A stretch of 64,000 nt of DNA from the NCBI GenBank assembly GCA_938074205.1, contig CALJES010000003.1, positions 62,001-126,000 of the forward strand. The letters are read 5' to 3'. Position 1 is the stretch's first letter. Each line of letters starts with the position of its first letter. Below the pieces are notes generated by a model. It worked only from the letters and a program-made list of their open reading frames with translations. It was not told the origin of the DNA and made no database searches. Of the stretch, positions 14,468 through 23,249 are shown in pieces. Source of the stretch: an uncultured bacterium (GTDB lineage: Bacteria > Armatimonadota > UBA5829). Both the position numbers and the translations under genes were made by a program.

Positions 14468-16983
14468 GAAAAATACTACTTACTACTGTCTTGCTGGCTT
14501 TGCTGTTTACCAGCAGCGCAGGCGCGCAAGGGTGGACCAAATTGGGGACCTGCGGATTCACCGCTAACCCAGCCATTATGCGCGATATCAACCGTATCCG
14601 ATTCAACAGCATCGCATTTGACGGCAGCGGTAACATATATGCTACCTGCTGCAATGCCAACAATGATGACGTTCCCGGTGGATTAACCATCTTCCAACCG
14701 GACGGCACCAAGATTGCAGATGTAGACCTCAATGCGCTGGGTTTCCCTGGGGCAATAACCAAGCTTGTCACGGGTGGTGACGGCGTGGTCTACGGTTTGC
14801 AAAACTGGCTGGAGATTAACTGGTCCTATGCTGCGGGTGTAAACCGCATCATTGCGATTCTGCCTAACGGTACTGTCCAGGAGGTTTGGAACTGCGGCGA
14901 GAAGAGTGATGCCAACCGCATTGGAGGTCTAACTGTCGGGGCCGATGGCAACCTCTACTGGATCACAAATGGCGCTAACAGCTACTGGAAATATCACTTC
15001 TTCTGGCGCTACGACGTGGCTGCGTCGGTTATCGAGGAATCTGGAGCCGCAGGCACCAACACTGGTTGGTCTGAAACCCACAAAATGTTTGGCCTGGAAT
15101 TTGTCGGCAACTCGCCAAATGGGTATGACTTCGCGGTCATTGCTCCCTACAGCGGGTATAATTGGCACTGTGATCCGATGTCTTGGACAGCGGGGCGAAC
15201 TCACGACGACGCCACGAACTGCAACCCAGGCTGGGGACGCGACTGGGTTACTGCGACTGCGTATGATCCGGTTAACGACGTGCTGTGGATCGGCGGCAGA
15301 GGTACTGGCAGTGGACCATGGAAGTGGAATGCAAGCAACTGGGGTTCCTCGACGCCTCCTGTGTCAAGTTGGAGCGTTGTAGACATCGGAGATGGTAACA
15401 AAGCCCTACGAATCAACAAAGGCACCGATTATGATGCCTACTTCCGCATTGACGGCAACCACCCTGTGCTTTCGGCAGCCGCGAGGTTCCGAGTCGAGAA
15501 CTATTCAGGCAACTATACTAACAATACTATACTTAACCTACGCGGTGTTGAGACGACCGACGGTATTCCCTGGCCCCTTCTTAAGGTAAAGGACGGCTAC
15601 TTCCGACTGGAGTTCGTAGGGGCAAGCACTGCAGTCTCTATTGCACCCTTAGACGATCAGTGGCACGAGGTGCTCATTATCACCAACGGCAACACCAACC
15701 AGGCTGTGTGCTACTGGGACGGCCAGAAGATCTATGAGGGGCAGCCTGACTTTCTGCGCAAGGATACAAGCGGATTCTTCTGCTTTGGTGCCACAACTCG
15801 CGAGTCCGGAATCTACACCGGATGTACCGCGACCGTGACCTTCGACTGGGTGCGCTATGCGAACAAAGCCGTGTTGCCCGGTGAGTCTTGGCCAAGTGGT
15901 TTAGGTTGGTACCTGGACGGTAGCGGAGACCCGACTCTATTTGCGTCAAGCAATATAATGAGCTACTGGAAGGGTAATGATGGCGAAGGTTTCTTCCCAC
16001 CAGAGTACTGCTACTCGTGGCATGCAAATGGCAACGACCCGAATACCAGCAGTCAATCTAATGGGGGCCGCTACTGGATCTCAGCGCTGGCGTGCAATCC
16101 AGAGACAGGCGAAGCGTGGATGAGCTGGTGTGGAGATGCTAACTATAACTACGACCCGACTGGTGCTGTCTGGACGCGGAAGGCTGTTCCTCTGCCCGGT
16201 GGTGTCTCGCCGCTCGGTTACGAGGGTGTTCCTGAACCCGGAGCCCAGACCGTTGCTCTTGGTTTCCACGATGGAAAGGTCTACGCCCTGACGTTCAACT
16301 TGACTACTGGAGAGTATTCGGTCTACTACAAAGAACCGAAAGCCCAGGAGATGTCCATCGCAGAGGCCAAACAAGCACCCGTGGGGACATTTGTGAGCAC
16401 CGGCACCTACAAGCCGGTCACATTCCCTGCGTTCGAAGGGTTCTCCGACTACTTCTACATCGAAGATGAAACGCGTGTTAGTGGCATTAAGGTGATTCCT
16501 GCTCCCGGCCAGCCGATTGCAATAGTCGGTCAGAAGGCCCTGGTCGAGGGGCGCACCGGCGTTCTGAACGGGGAAGCAGTGATATTCGCCTCCAAGGTTA
16601 TGGTTACTGAAACTGAGCTCACCGTTGAACCTCTCGGCATGAACGCGCGATGCGTTGGGGGGCTACCGCTTGGTATCCAACCTGTCACGCTCAGGGGCGG
16701 AAGCTCAAACTACCAGTGGCCGGACAATCTCAACACCACCGGTCTGCTCGTTCGCGTTGCCGGCACCTTGCGCGTTGATACGTCTACCTATCCATTTGTC
16801 TACAGGATAGACGATGGTTCTGGGTATCCAATCAGGCTGGTATACGATCCCGGCATTCCCGGCAACGATGGTGACATAGTCATAGTCACGGGCGTTGCCG
16901 GAGTTGCTTGGGACGGGGCGAATGGTTTCCGCATCCTGCTTCTGAGATCGGCTGACGACGTGCAGATACTGAGTCCTATGTGA
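14464..16983 (+). CDS. Secreted beta-propeller/LamG-like protein with C-terminal OB-like modules
   Basis: 839 residues with a signal peptide (1-22, ending SAGAQG); AAGGAGG precedes the ATG. Residues about 25-290 contain repeated blocks with NIYATC, GVVYGLQN, GNLYWIT and VLWIGG patterns, as in SMP-30/NHL-like propellers. About 290-480 resemble a LamG/concanavalin-like sandwich, with a damaged-looking return to propeller sequence to about 630. The last 210 residues hold the tandem module seen in other secreted proteins here: SIAEAKQAPVGTFVSTG, YFYIEDETRVSGIKV, then LGMNARCVGGLPLGIQ and FVYRIDDGSGYPIRLV. Extracellular binding is likely; no catalytic residues are evident. A strong terminator follows. 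Confidence 0.85.
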   Translation: MRKILLTTVLLALLFTSSAGAQGWTKLGTCGFTANPAIMRDINRIRFNSIAFDGSGNIYATCCNANNDDVPGGLTIFQPDGTKIADVDLNALGFPGAITKLVTGGDGVVYGLQNWLEINWSYAAGVNRIIAILPNGTVQEVWNCGEKSDANRIGGLTVGADGNLYWITNGANSYWKYHFFWRYDVAASVIEESGAAGTNTGWSETHKMFGLEFVGNSPNGYDFAVIAPYSGYNWHCDPMSWTAGRTHDDATNCNPGWGRDWVTATAYDPVNDVLWIGGRGTGSGPWKWNASNWGSSTPPVSSWSVVDIGDGNKALRINKGTDYDAYFRIDGNHPVLSAAARFRVENYSGNYTNNTILNLRGVETTDGIPWPLLKVKDGYFRLEFVGASTAVSIAPLDDQWHEVLIITNGNTNQAVCYWDGQKIYEGQPDFLRKDTSGFFCFGATTRESGIYTGCTATVTFDWVRYANKAVLPGESWPSGLGWYLDGSGDPTLFASSNIMSYWKGNDGEGFFPPEYCYSWHANGNDPNTSSQSNGGRYWISALACNPETGEAWMSWCGDANYNYDPTGAVWTRKAVPLPGGVSPLGYEGVPEPGAQTVALGFHDGKVYALTFNLTTGEYSVYYKEPKAQEMSIAEAKQAPVGTFVSTGTYKPVTFPAFEGFSDYFYIEDETRVSGIKVIPAPGQPIAIVGQKALVEGRTGVLNGEAVIFASKVMVTETELTVEPLGMNARCVGGLPLGIQPVTLRGGSSNYQWPDNLNTTGLLVRVAGTLRVDTSTYPFVYRIDDGSGYPIRLVYDPGIPGNDGDIVIVTGVAGVAWDGANGFRILLLRSADDVQILSPM

Positions 16984-17006
16984 TACGCGGTTGAACCGAT
17001 AACTCT

Positions 17007-17046
17007 TAGGCTGCCCGCATATGACGGCGGGCAGCCTACTTTTTGT
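17007..17046 (+). terminator. Rho-independent terminator after the secreted propeller gene
   Basis: An inverted repeat TAGGCTGCCCGC / GCGGGCAGCCTA with a short loop is followed by CTTTTTG. It lies 24 nt after the stop codon at 16983 and separates that gene from the metal-importer operon. Confidence 0.9.
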
Positions 17047-17086
17047 ACGCTACTTCCTAGATGTAATTTCACTCAACAGAGTTTGC

Positions 17087-17092
17087 TATAAT
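17087..17092 (+). promoter_or_regulatory. TATAAT -10 box directly before the metal-importer operon
   Basis: TATAAT ends 9 nt before the ATG at 17102, and no Shine-Dalgarno is visible between. Transcription from this box would start at about 17099, giving an essentially leaderless mRNA. No good -35 box was seen 17 nt upstream, and no clear Zur-type palindrome. Confidence 0.45.
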
Positions 17093-17101
17093 GAATGCGT
17101 T

Positions 17102-18001
17102 ATGGAATGGGTGTGCAGCCGAGCTTTCAGATCAGTGACTATTTTGGTTGTGATTGCTATCGCGTGTGTCCAAGGCTGTGGGAAACGCACTTCACCCATG
17201 CGGAACTCGAAGCTCATAGTAGCGGCTGGTATTGCGCCGCTGGCTTATTTCACGCAGCGAATCGGGGGTGGATTGGTGGATGTAGAGCTGCTCGTTCCAC
17301 CGTCCGCTAATCCCCACACGTATCAGCCTAATCCTCGTCAGATGAAAAAGTTGGCCAAGGCTTCGATCTTGGTTTTAAATGGTTTGGGCGTCGAGTTTTG
17401 GGCATCAAATGCGGTCGAAACGGCGCAAAACCCAAATCTCATAACTGTTTACACCTCCGAAGGCCTTCCGCTTATAGGCGCGGATAAAAGTGGGTCGAAC
17501 GCTAATCCTCACGTATGGCTTGATCCGTTGAACGCAATGCATCAAGTCAGGTTGATCGAAAAGGCTTTAGCAAAGGTAGATCCCAGTCATGCAAACGTTT
17601 ACCGCCGGAACGCGGCACGCTTGATTTACAAGCTTCGCGAGCTGGATAGCGAAATAAAGGAATCCCTCAAGCACTTGAAATCGAGAGCTTTTGTATCGTC
17701 ACATCCCGCATGGACCTATTTCGCGAAGCGCTATGGACTTGTAGAAGCGGCAGTCATTGAAAAAAGTCCGGGGCAAGAACCTTCTCCGGCTGAGATTAGA
17801 CAGATAATCGACATTATCAGGCGGCGTGGCGTCAAGGTTATATTTGTTGAGCCACGGTCCACTTTCAAGAAGGCGGAGACTATTGCAGAAGAAACTGGTG
17901 CAAAGTTGATAGTACTCGATCCCCTGGGTTCCCCACCTGGTTATGATTATTTCAAGACAATGCGCAAGAACCTAACCGTTATGTCGGAGGCTATGCGATG
18001 A
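17102..18001 (+). CDS. Metal (Zn/Mn) ABC transporter substrate-binding lipoprotein, ZnuA/TroA family
   Basis: 299 residues from the ATG at 17102; longer forms of this frame lack a signal peptide start. The N-terminus is a lipoprotein signal (VTILVVIAIACVQGC, lipobox VQGC). Cluster 9 binding-protein landmarks follow: ANPHTYQPNPRQ (first metal His), NPHVWLDPLNAM (second His), FVSSHPAWTYFAKRYGL (third His) and EPRSTFKKAETIAEETGAKL leading to the last acidic ligand in VLDPLG. No His-rich loop is seen, so zinc versus manganese cannot be decided. It overlaps the ATPase gene by ATGA, giving the order binding protein, ATPase, permease. Confidence 0.9.
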   Translation: MEWVCSRAFRSVTILVVIAIACVQGCGKRTSPMRNSKLIVAAGIAPLAYFTQRIGGGLVDVELLVPPSANPHTYQPNPRQMKKLAKASILVLNGLGVEFWASNAVETAQNPNLITVYTSEGLPLIGADKSGSNANPHVWLDPLNAMHQVRLIEKALAKVDPSHANVYRRNAARLIYKLRELDSEIKESLKHLKSRAFVSSHPAWTYFAKRYGLVEAAVIEKSPGQEPSPAEIRQIIDIIRRRGVKVIFVEPRSTFKKAETIAEETGAKLIVLDPLGSPPGYDYFKTMRKNLTVMSEAMR

Positions 18002-18783
18002 ATGACCAGGGGGCGCCAGTGGTCGGGTTGCATAACGTAACGGTCCGACACGGCGGGGTTGTCGTGCTTGAGGACGTAAACCTGGCTGTGAACAGGACCG
18101 ATTTCGTTGCGATTATTGGGCCCAATGGGGCCGGTAAAACTACGCTGCTGAAGGTCATCCTAGGCTTGGTGGCGCCAAGTTCAGGCGAAGTGCTGGTCTT
18201 CGGTAAGCCGCCGAATGAGCTCGGTTCAGAGAGGGCGAAAATCGGCTATGTGCCCCAGATAACTTCTATAGATCTACGGTTTCCCATCAGCGTCTTCGAG
18301 GCCGTGCTGATGGGGACATACGGCAGACTGGGTGTCGGCGCAAGACCCACAAAGGCAGAAAGGGAAGCAGCGCACAGGGCTTTGGATAGGGTAGGGGCTG
18401 CAGATCTGGCGGGTAAGCCGATTGGTCGTCTTTCGGCGGGGCAGCGTCAGCGGGTGTTTATTGCGAGGGCTCTTGTGGACGATCCCGAACTCTTGCTCCT
18501 TGATGAGCCTACCACCGGTGTGGATACCGCAGCCGCAGCTGGTTTCTATACACTCTTGCGGCAGTTGAAGCAGGATGGGCTAACCATTATCCTCGTCTCG
18601 CACGACATAGGAGTTGTAGCCTCTTACGTGGACAGCGTAGCGTGCCTAAACCGCTTCCTTTTTGCCCATTGCAGACCTGATGAGATCCAGTGCACCGAGG
18701 CCCTTAGGGCGATGTACGGTTGCGACGTGGCGTATCTGCACCATGGAGAGGCGCCACACATCGTTGTTGAAGAGCACAAATGA
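17998..18783 (+). CDS. Metal ABC transporter ATP-binding protein, ZnuC/TroB family
   Basis: 261 residues; ATG overlaps the previous stop (ATGA). Walker A GPNGAGKT (about 41), signature LSAGQRQR (about 145), Walker B LLLLDEPT (about 165) and the switch His in LVSHD are all intact. The C-terminal tail with CGCDVAYLHH-like His/Cys content is common in ZnuC/TroB-type ATPases. It energises import of Zn2+ or Mn2+ with the flanking binding protein and permease. Overlap with the permease ATG at 18780 shows a tight operon. Confidence 0.93.
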   Translation: MNDQGAPVVGLHNVTVRHGGVVVLEDVNLAVNRTDFVAIIGPNGAGKTTLLKVILGLVAPSSGEVLVFGKPPNELGSERAKIGYVPQITSIDLRFPISVFEAVLMGTYGRLGVGARPTKAEREAAHRALDRVGAADLAGKPIGRLSAGQRQRVFIARALVDDPELLLLDEPTTGVDTAAAAGFYTLLRQLKQDGLTIILVSHDIGVVASYVDSVACLNRFLFAHCRPDEIQCTEALRAMYGCDVAYLHHGEAPHIVVEEHK

Positions 18784-19595
18784 CAGAGTTACTTACCTAT
18801 GGATATATGCAGCGGGCGCTGCTAGCTGCTGTGTTGATCGGAGGAATATGCTCAGCTATTGGCGTTTACGTGGTGCTCAGAGGACTTTCGTTCATCGGGG
18901 CTGGAATCTCGCACGCTTCGTTTGGCGGGGTGGCAATCGGGGTTGCGCTTGGAGTGAATCCGATTGCATCCGCGATAGTATTTTGCCTTTTGGTTGCGTG
19001 GGCGATCGGTTTTGTTTCGAGAAAGGGTAGCATCAAAGAGGATACCGCAGTTGGTATCTTCTTTGCCTCGACGATGGCTGTGGGCGTTCTTATTGTAGGA
19101 CTCATGGAAGGCTACCGCGTTGATCTGATGAGCTACTTGTTCGGAAGCATTATCGCCGTGACTCGGCAGGACTTATTGATGACTTTTGCCGTAACAGCAG
19201 CAGTTGCAGTCCTTATTGCAGTGTTTTTCAAAGACCTGCTTTTTGTTGTTTTCGACCCTGAGGCAGCGCAGGTTGCGGGTTTGCCGGTGGAGTGGCTTTA
19301 CTATTTGCTGCTTTCGATGATGGCACTGGTAATAGTGACTTCCATCAAGGTCGTGGGGATAGTTCTAGTTTCGGCGTTAGTGGTCATTCCTGCCGCAGCT
19401 GCACTGCAGCTAACCGAAAGATTCAACAGCGCTGTGTTGATCTCGGTTGCTGTAGGGATTGGCTCGTGCGTATCGGGGCTATTTGTAGCTGATCAGCTGG
19501 GAGTTTCCCCCGGTGCAGCTATTGTCCTACTTGAGGCTGGGGTATTCGCTCTCAGTGCTTTGGCCTCGCCGGTCAGACGGCGAAATATGGGTTAG
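18780..19595 (+). CDS. Metal ABC transporter permease, ZnuB/TroC family
   Basis: 271 residues with about eight hydrophobic segments. The opening YMQRALLAAVLIGGICSAIGVYVVLRGLSF and the GISHASFGGVAIG segment are the hallmark of ABC-3 family permeases for zinc and manganese. LFGSIIAVTRQDL and VKVVGIVLVSALVVIPAAAA are also typical. ATGA overlap with the ATPase gene. The gene ends one base before the stop codon of the convergent c-di-GMP gene at 19597, with no terminator between, so transcripts from the two strands probably overlap. Confidence 0.93.
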   Translation: MTELLTYGYMQRALLAAVLIGGICSAIGVYVVLRGLSFIGAGISHASFGGVAIGVALGVNPIASAIVFCLLVAWAIGFVSRKGSIKEDTAVGIFFASTMAVGVLIVGLMEGYRVDLMSYLFGSIIAVTRQDLLMTFAVTAAVAVLIAVFFKDLLFVVFDPEAAQVAGLPVEWLYYLLLSMMALVIVTSIKVVGIVLVSALVVIPAAAALQLTERFNSAVLISVAVGIGSCVSGLFVADQLGVSPGAAIVLLEAGVFALSALASPVRRRNMG

Positions 19596-19596
19596 C

Positions 19597-21753
19597 TCAC
19601 GCAGCAGACTTTGCTGTTTCCCGCTGTGCCAACACGGCATCTACAACTCTGCAAGCAGCGCGCACAACATCAGGATCGAATTGCTTCCCGGCCTGCGCTA
19701 TAAGTTCCTGCTTTGCCTCTGCCAGTGTCATCTGACTCCGATAGGTTCTGGGCGAAGTCATGGAATCTAATGACCCTGCCACGTTTACAACGCGAGCCAT
19801 CAGCGGGATATCTTCGCCCTTCAGCCCTGTTGGGTATCCTGTGCCGTCCCAATTTTCGTGGTGATACAATACAATATCTGCAACCTGGGCAAGCTGAGGG
19901 CTCTGTGCGAGGATTGCTGCGCTCACTTTCGGGTGTAGCTTGACAGCCTCCATTTCTTGTTCGTTAAGCGCGTCGTTCTTCGTGAGGATACTGTCCGGTA
20001 CGGCTATCATTCCTACATCGTGCAGCAGGGCAGCCTTGAATATAAGGGAGATGTCATATGTCGAGAATCCCATCTCGCGAGCGATCGCCACTGCGTACTC
20101 TGCTGTCTTTTCGGAATGGCGGATGGTGTTTGGATCTCTGGCTTCGATAGCTGCGATGAGCGGTCTGATCGCAGATATGCTCGAATCCCGCATAAATGCG
20201 TCAATTATATTTGCCCGCTTTGGTTTCTCAACGTGTATAACATCGGCATAAGCGACTACCCTGTTTCTTGTACGCTTTGCTTCTCGTAGCGCAGCATCTG
20301 CAGCTTCCAATAACTCTTGGCGGGACGTGCCGCACTCGGGGTACGATGCTACTCCTGCACTTATAGTTACGTGGATCTCAACATCACTAAGGTGCTCTTT
20401 CGTGCGCACAGACTTCAGCATGATGGAGGTGTTTTCTATCGTCGCACGTATTCGTTCGGCAACCGCGACAGCCTCGGCGGCAGTTGTTTCAGGGCATACT
20501 ACAACGAACTCCTCGCCGCCATAGCGCGCCACCACGTCAGTAGATCTGAGCGTTTGGTTTAGGGTTGCAGCAACAGACTTCAGAACTATATCTCCCGCAT
20601 GGTGGCCATGAGTATCGTTTACGAACTTGAAGTGATCAACGTCGAGCATGATTACTGAAAGCTGTCGGTTGTAACGCTCGGCTAAATTTACCTGGTTTTT
20701 AAGGTACTCCTGAAGATATCCGTGGTTGTAGAGACCGGTTAGTTCGTCCCTATGAGCACGTAACGCTATGGTATGCTGGCGCATATACGCAAGTCCTACT
20801 ACTCCGGCAATTAAGCATACGATCATAAGTAGCAGCGTAGTTTGCCGAACGATGGTCAGGTTTTCAACCAAAGCTGTCCTAGAACGCACATCGATCAACA
20901 CGCCAACTAATCGATCCCTTATGTCCCTGACTGGCAGACATGAATACAGCAGCGAACCTTCCACAGATTTCTCCACGATTCGGTCGCGAGGCAGCTCTGC
21001 TGTGCGAAATATGCGCTCCAGGGACGGTGCCCAGTTCTGCCTAGGTCCCAACCATCCCAAGCCCACCGACCGTCCACTTTTGGTGTATACTGCCAGCCTA
21101 TGAGTGATACTGGGAGCCAATTCTTCTAACACGCTGTTGTCGAGAAGTCTCGCGACCAGCAACATACCTCTTGGCGAACCGCTATGGTCGCTTTTCAGAA
21201 CTGAGTATGCTGAGCACACGTATAGTCTGCCGCCCAGTAGAACTAGCCCAGCCTTTTCCTTTCCGGCCAGACAAGATTCAATAAGCCCATATTCCACAAT
21301 ATCGTGTGCAATTTGCTGAGTGACGCCTTTATAGAAGATGATCCTGCCGTCCGCTGCCTGGAATAGAACTATATCGTATCCAAAAGTATCGCCTGCAAGA
21401 CCGTTTGTCATATTTGTTTCTAGCCAGGCTCGGTCTGTTCCCTGCACCTGTTCATACGTGTCATCCCAGTGGGCGTAGTCGCGGCACGTTATTGAGTCTC
21501 TTCGGATGGCTCTTGCCAGACGCTCCTGCAGAGTATTAAGATCGAACCCAGCGAGCTTGCGTTCGTAAGACTCCGCATTTTTCGTATATACGGCTTGAAC
21601 GCTGTAGAAGTAAACCAGAAACGGCAGAGCCATAAGAAGCGGAGCCAAGCTGCAGATGCTAATGCGTCTGCGAGGTACGTTAAGTATGCAGTAGGAACCT
21701 AATAATTTAAGAAAATGTCTTATGGCTTTCCACACGAACATTAATTTCCACAT
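19597..21753 (-). CDS. CHASE4-GGDEF-HD-GYP cyclic-di-GMP metabolic protein
   Basis: 718 residues. An N-terminal membrane helix (about 33-55) precedes an extracytoplasmic CHASE4 sensor with the typical RDYAHWDDTYE; a second helix lies about 300-320. GGDEF domain: active GGEEF at 412-416 with the inhibitory RSTD site five residues before it. HD-GYP domain: HD at H578-D579, HHE at 631-633 and DGTGYP at 636-641. Both synthesis (diguanylate cyclase) and hydrolysis of c-di-GMP look possible; which one dominates cannot be read. A neighbouring stand-alone HD-GYP gene suggests a local signalling cluster. Confidence 0.93.
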   Translation of the reverse strand: MWKLMFVWKAIRHFLKLLGSYCILNVPRRRISICSLAPLLMALPFLVYFYSVQAVYTKNAESYERKLAGFDLNTLQERLARAIRRDSITCRDYAHWDDTYEQVQGTDRAWLETNMTNGLAGDTFGYDIVLFQAADGRIIFYKGVTQQIAHDIVEYGLIESCLAGKEKAGLVLLGGRLYVCSAYSVLKSDHSGSPRGMLLVARLLDNSVLEELAPSITHRLAVYTKSGRSVGLGWLGPRQNWAPSLERIFRTAELPRDRIVEKSVEGSLLYSCLPVRDIRDRLVGVLIDVRSRTALVENLTIVRQTTLLLMIVCLIAGVVGLAYMRQHTIALRAHRDELTGLYNHGYLQEYLKNQVNLAERYNRQLSVIMLDVDHFKFVNDTHGHHAGDIVLKSVAATLNQTLRSTDVVARYGGEEFVVVCPETTAAEAVAVAERIRATIENTSIMLKSVRTKEHLSDVEIHVTISAGVASYPECGTSRQELLEAADAALREAKRTRNRVVAYADVIHVEKPKRANIIDAFMRDSSISAIRPLIAAIEARDPNTIRHSEKTAEYAVAIAREMGFSTYDISLIFKAALLHDVGMIAVPDSILTKNDALNEQEMEAVKLHPKVSAAILAQSPQLAQVADIVLYHHENWDGTGYPTGLKGEDIPLMARVVNVAGSLDSMTSPRTYRSQMTLAEAKQELIAQAGKQFDPDVVRAACRVVDAVLAQRETAKSAA

Positions 21754-21943
21754 AAGCTAGCACTTTTCACATAGTTCTACAACTCTGGCAAAATGACTAC
21801 TACTCTGCCTCTCAGGCGTAGCCAAATTACGCTCCGCCTAGCTTGACTATGCATCCGACGTCGATCCATTCAGGATTTTGGGGCCTTTACTGGGTTATGC
21901 GGCACTTTACGCCTTTGCCCCAATAGAGTAGACGGACACACTA

Positions 21944-22609
21944 CTATTTGCCAGTTGAAAGCGTTGTGCTAAAGGTTATGCTGAGCTCTGCTCTACCTCC
22001 CCTAGAGTTGGGAATCCCGAAAGTTGCGAGGATAGAAGCACCGGAACCAACATCGCAGCTAATCCCTAAGCGCAGATAGTTGTCCATTCCCGGCAAATAG
22101 TCAATCGCAAACCACCAGTGGTCGGTGATGTCCATTTCGATTCCTGCCATTATTCCGTGAGCATAGGAACCTCGAATTACTCCCAGGTGTGTTCTCATGT
22201 TGCCGACCTGTTTTGAAGCCACTGCGTAAGACGTTGGAGTGCATCCCCGACGTAGGTCCATTAAGCCGACAGACAAACTGGGTTGTCTGTTATTCTCATC
22301 TATCAACCGTGCTTTGACGTTAAAATATGTCTCGATCGTGTCATCGGTCTCGTATCGGTCTATTCCGAACTCCAGGCGTTCACCGATACCAAACTGCGTG
22401 AGAATTCCCGAAACCGACTCCGTTGTGAGCAGCCTAGGGTAACCGCAGTTAGTTACTTCCAGCAGAAGCGAACCGGAGCCAACAGTTTCCGCGGTGGGAA
22501 TACGGTTGAGGGAAGTCGGATAACCGCAACACGCGGTTATTGCACAAACAGTGATACCTACAGATAGTGGTGCCGTTCTCGCAAAGTACCTTTCCAACTT
22601 ATTTCGCAT
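21944..22609 (-). CDS. Hypothetical beta-rich envelope protein, probable lipoprotein
   Basis: 221 residues from the ATG at 22609, chosen because AGAGGAAGG lies just upstream and the preceding gene ends at 22623; a longer frame to 22675 would overlap that gene. The start has a signal-like stretch (LSVGITVCAITACCGYP) with Cys at a plausible lipobox. The rest alternates as in beta-strands with many Gly turns (LEFGIDRYETDDTIETYFNVKARL; WWFAIDYLPGMDNYLRLGIS), suggesting a small outer-membrane barrel or barrel-like domain. It follows the HD-GYP gene by 13 nt, so they are likely co-transcribed. No family recognised. Confidence 0.65.
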   Translation of the reverse strand: MRNKLERYFARTAPLSVGITVCAITACCGYPTSLNRIPTAETVGSGSLLLEVTNCGYPRLLTTESVSGILTQFGIGERLEFGIDRYETDDTIETYFNVKARLIDENNRQPSLSVGLMDLRRGCTPTSYAVASKQVGNMRTHLGVIRGSYAHGIMAGIEMDITDHWWFAIDYLPGMDNYLRLGISCDVGSGASILATFGIPNSRGGRAELSITFSTTLSTGK

Positions 22610-22622
22610 CCTTCCTCTCACT

Positions 22623-23249
22623 TCAGCAAGATCCTTTGCTAGTATTCCATATATTATATTTGTCTGCCAATACAATGAAAAGAGCTGCTACCACTTCAGG
22701 ATCGAATTGAGTTCCTGCGCAGCGCCGGAGCTCGGCCAACGCAGATTTGTAGTCCATCGCGGGCCGCCAGGGTACATTACTGGTAAGTATGTCGAATGCT
22801 TCGGCCACCGCTATGATTCTGGAACCGAGGGGTATATTTATCCCGGAAAGTCCTGTGGGGTAGCCTTTGCCGTCAAATCTTTCGTGGTGGTGTTTGATAA
22901 GCTTTGCAGCAAGTTGCAGTTTCTCTATTCTCTCCAGCATTCCAATTGACAGCTCTGAGTAGCGTCTAAAGATTTCCAAGTCTTCGTCGGTCAGTCTGCC
23001 GAGTCTGTTGAGTATTCTGCGGGAGATGGCTATCTTGCCAATGTCGTGTAGAGCAGCTGCGTATTTGAGGTCTGTCAATTCATCGGGTGCAAGGCCAACT
23101 ACTCTGCCAATTGCTAGTGCATATTTGGTAACTCTCTCACTGTGTGCTCCTGCTGTCTGATCGCACTGCCTGGCTGCCGCTGCTAAAGCACTGGTCGTCT
23201 TCCGGTATGCGTCTTGTAGGCGCGCGCGATCCCCACGCTCGACATCCAT
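22623..23249 (-). CDS. Stand-alone HD-GYP phosphodiesterase
   Basis: 208 residues; ATG preceded by AAGGAGG. All HD-GYP residues are present: H36 in AHSERV, HDIGK at H68-D69, HHHE at 120-123 and DGKGYP at 126-131. The family hydrolyses c-di-GMP using a two- or three-metal centre. There is no receiver or sensor domain, so it is either constitutive or controlled by partners. It is followed by the envelope beta-protein gene with a 13-nt gap. Activity is supported by intact residues, but the substrate is only inferred from the family. Confidence 0.92.
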   Translation of the reverse strand: MDVERGDRARLQDAYRKTTSALAAAARQCDQTAGAHSERVTKYALAIGRVVGLAPDELTDLKYAAALHDIGKIAISRRILNRLGRLTDEDLEIFRRYSELSIGMLERIEKLQLAAKLIKHHHERFDGKGYPTGLSGINIPLGSRIIAVAEAFDILTSNVPWRPAMDYKSALAELRRCAGTQFDPEVVAALFIVLADKYNIWNTSKGSC

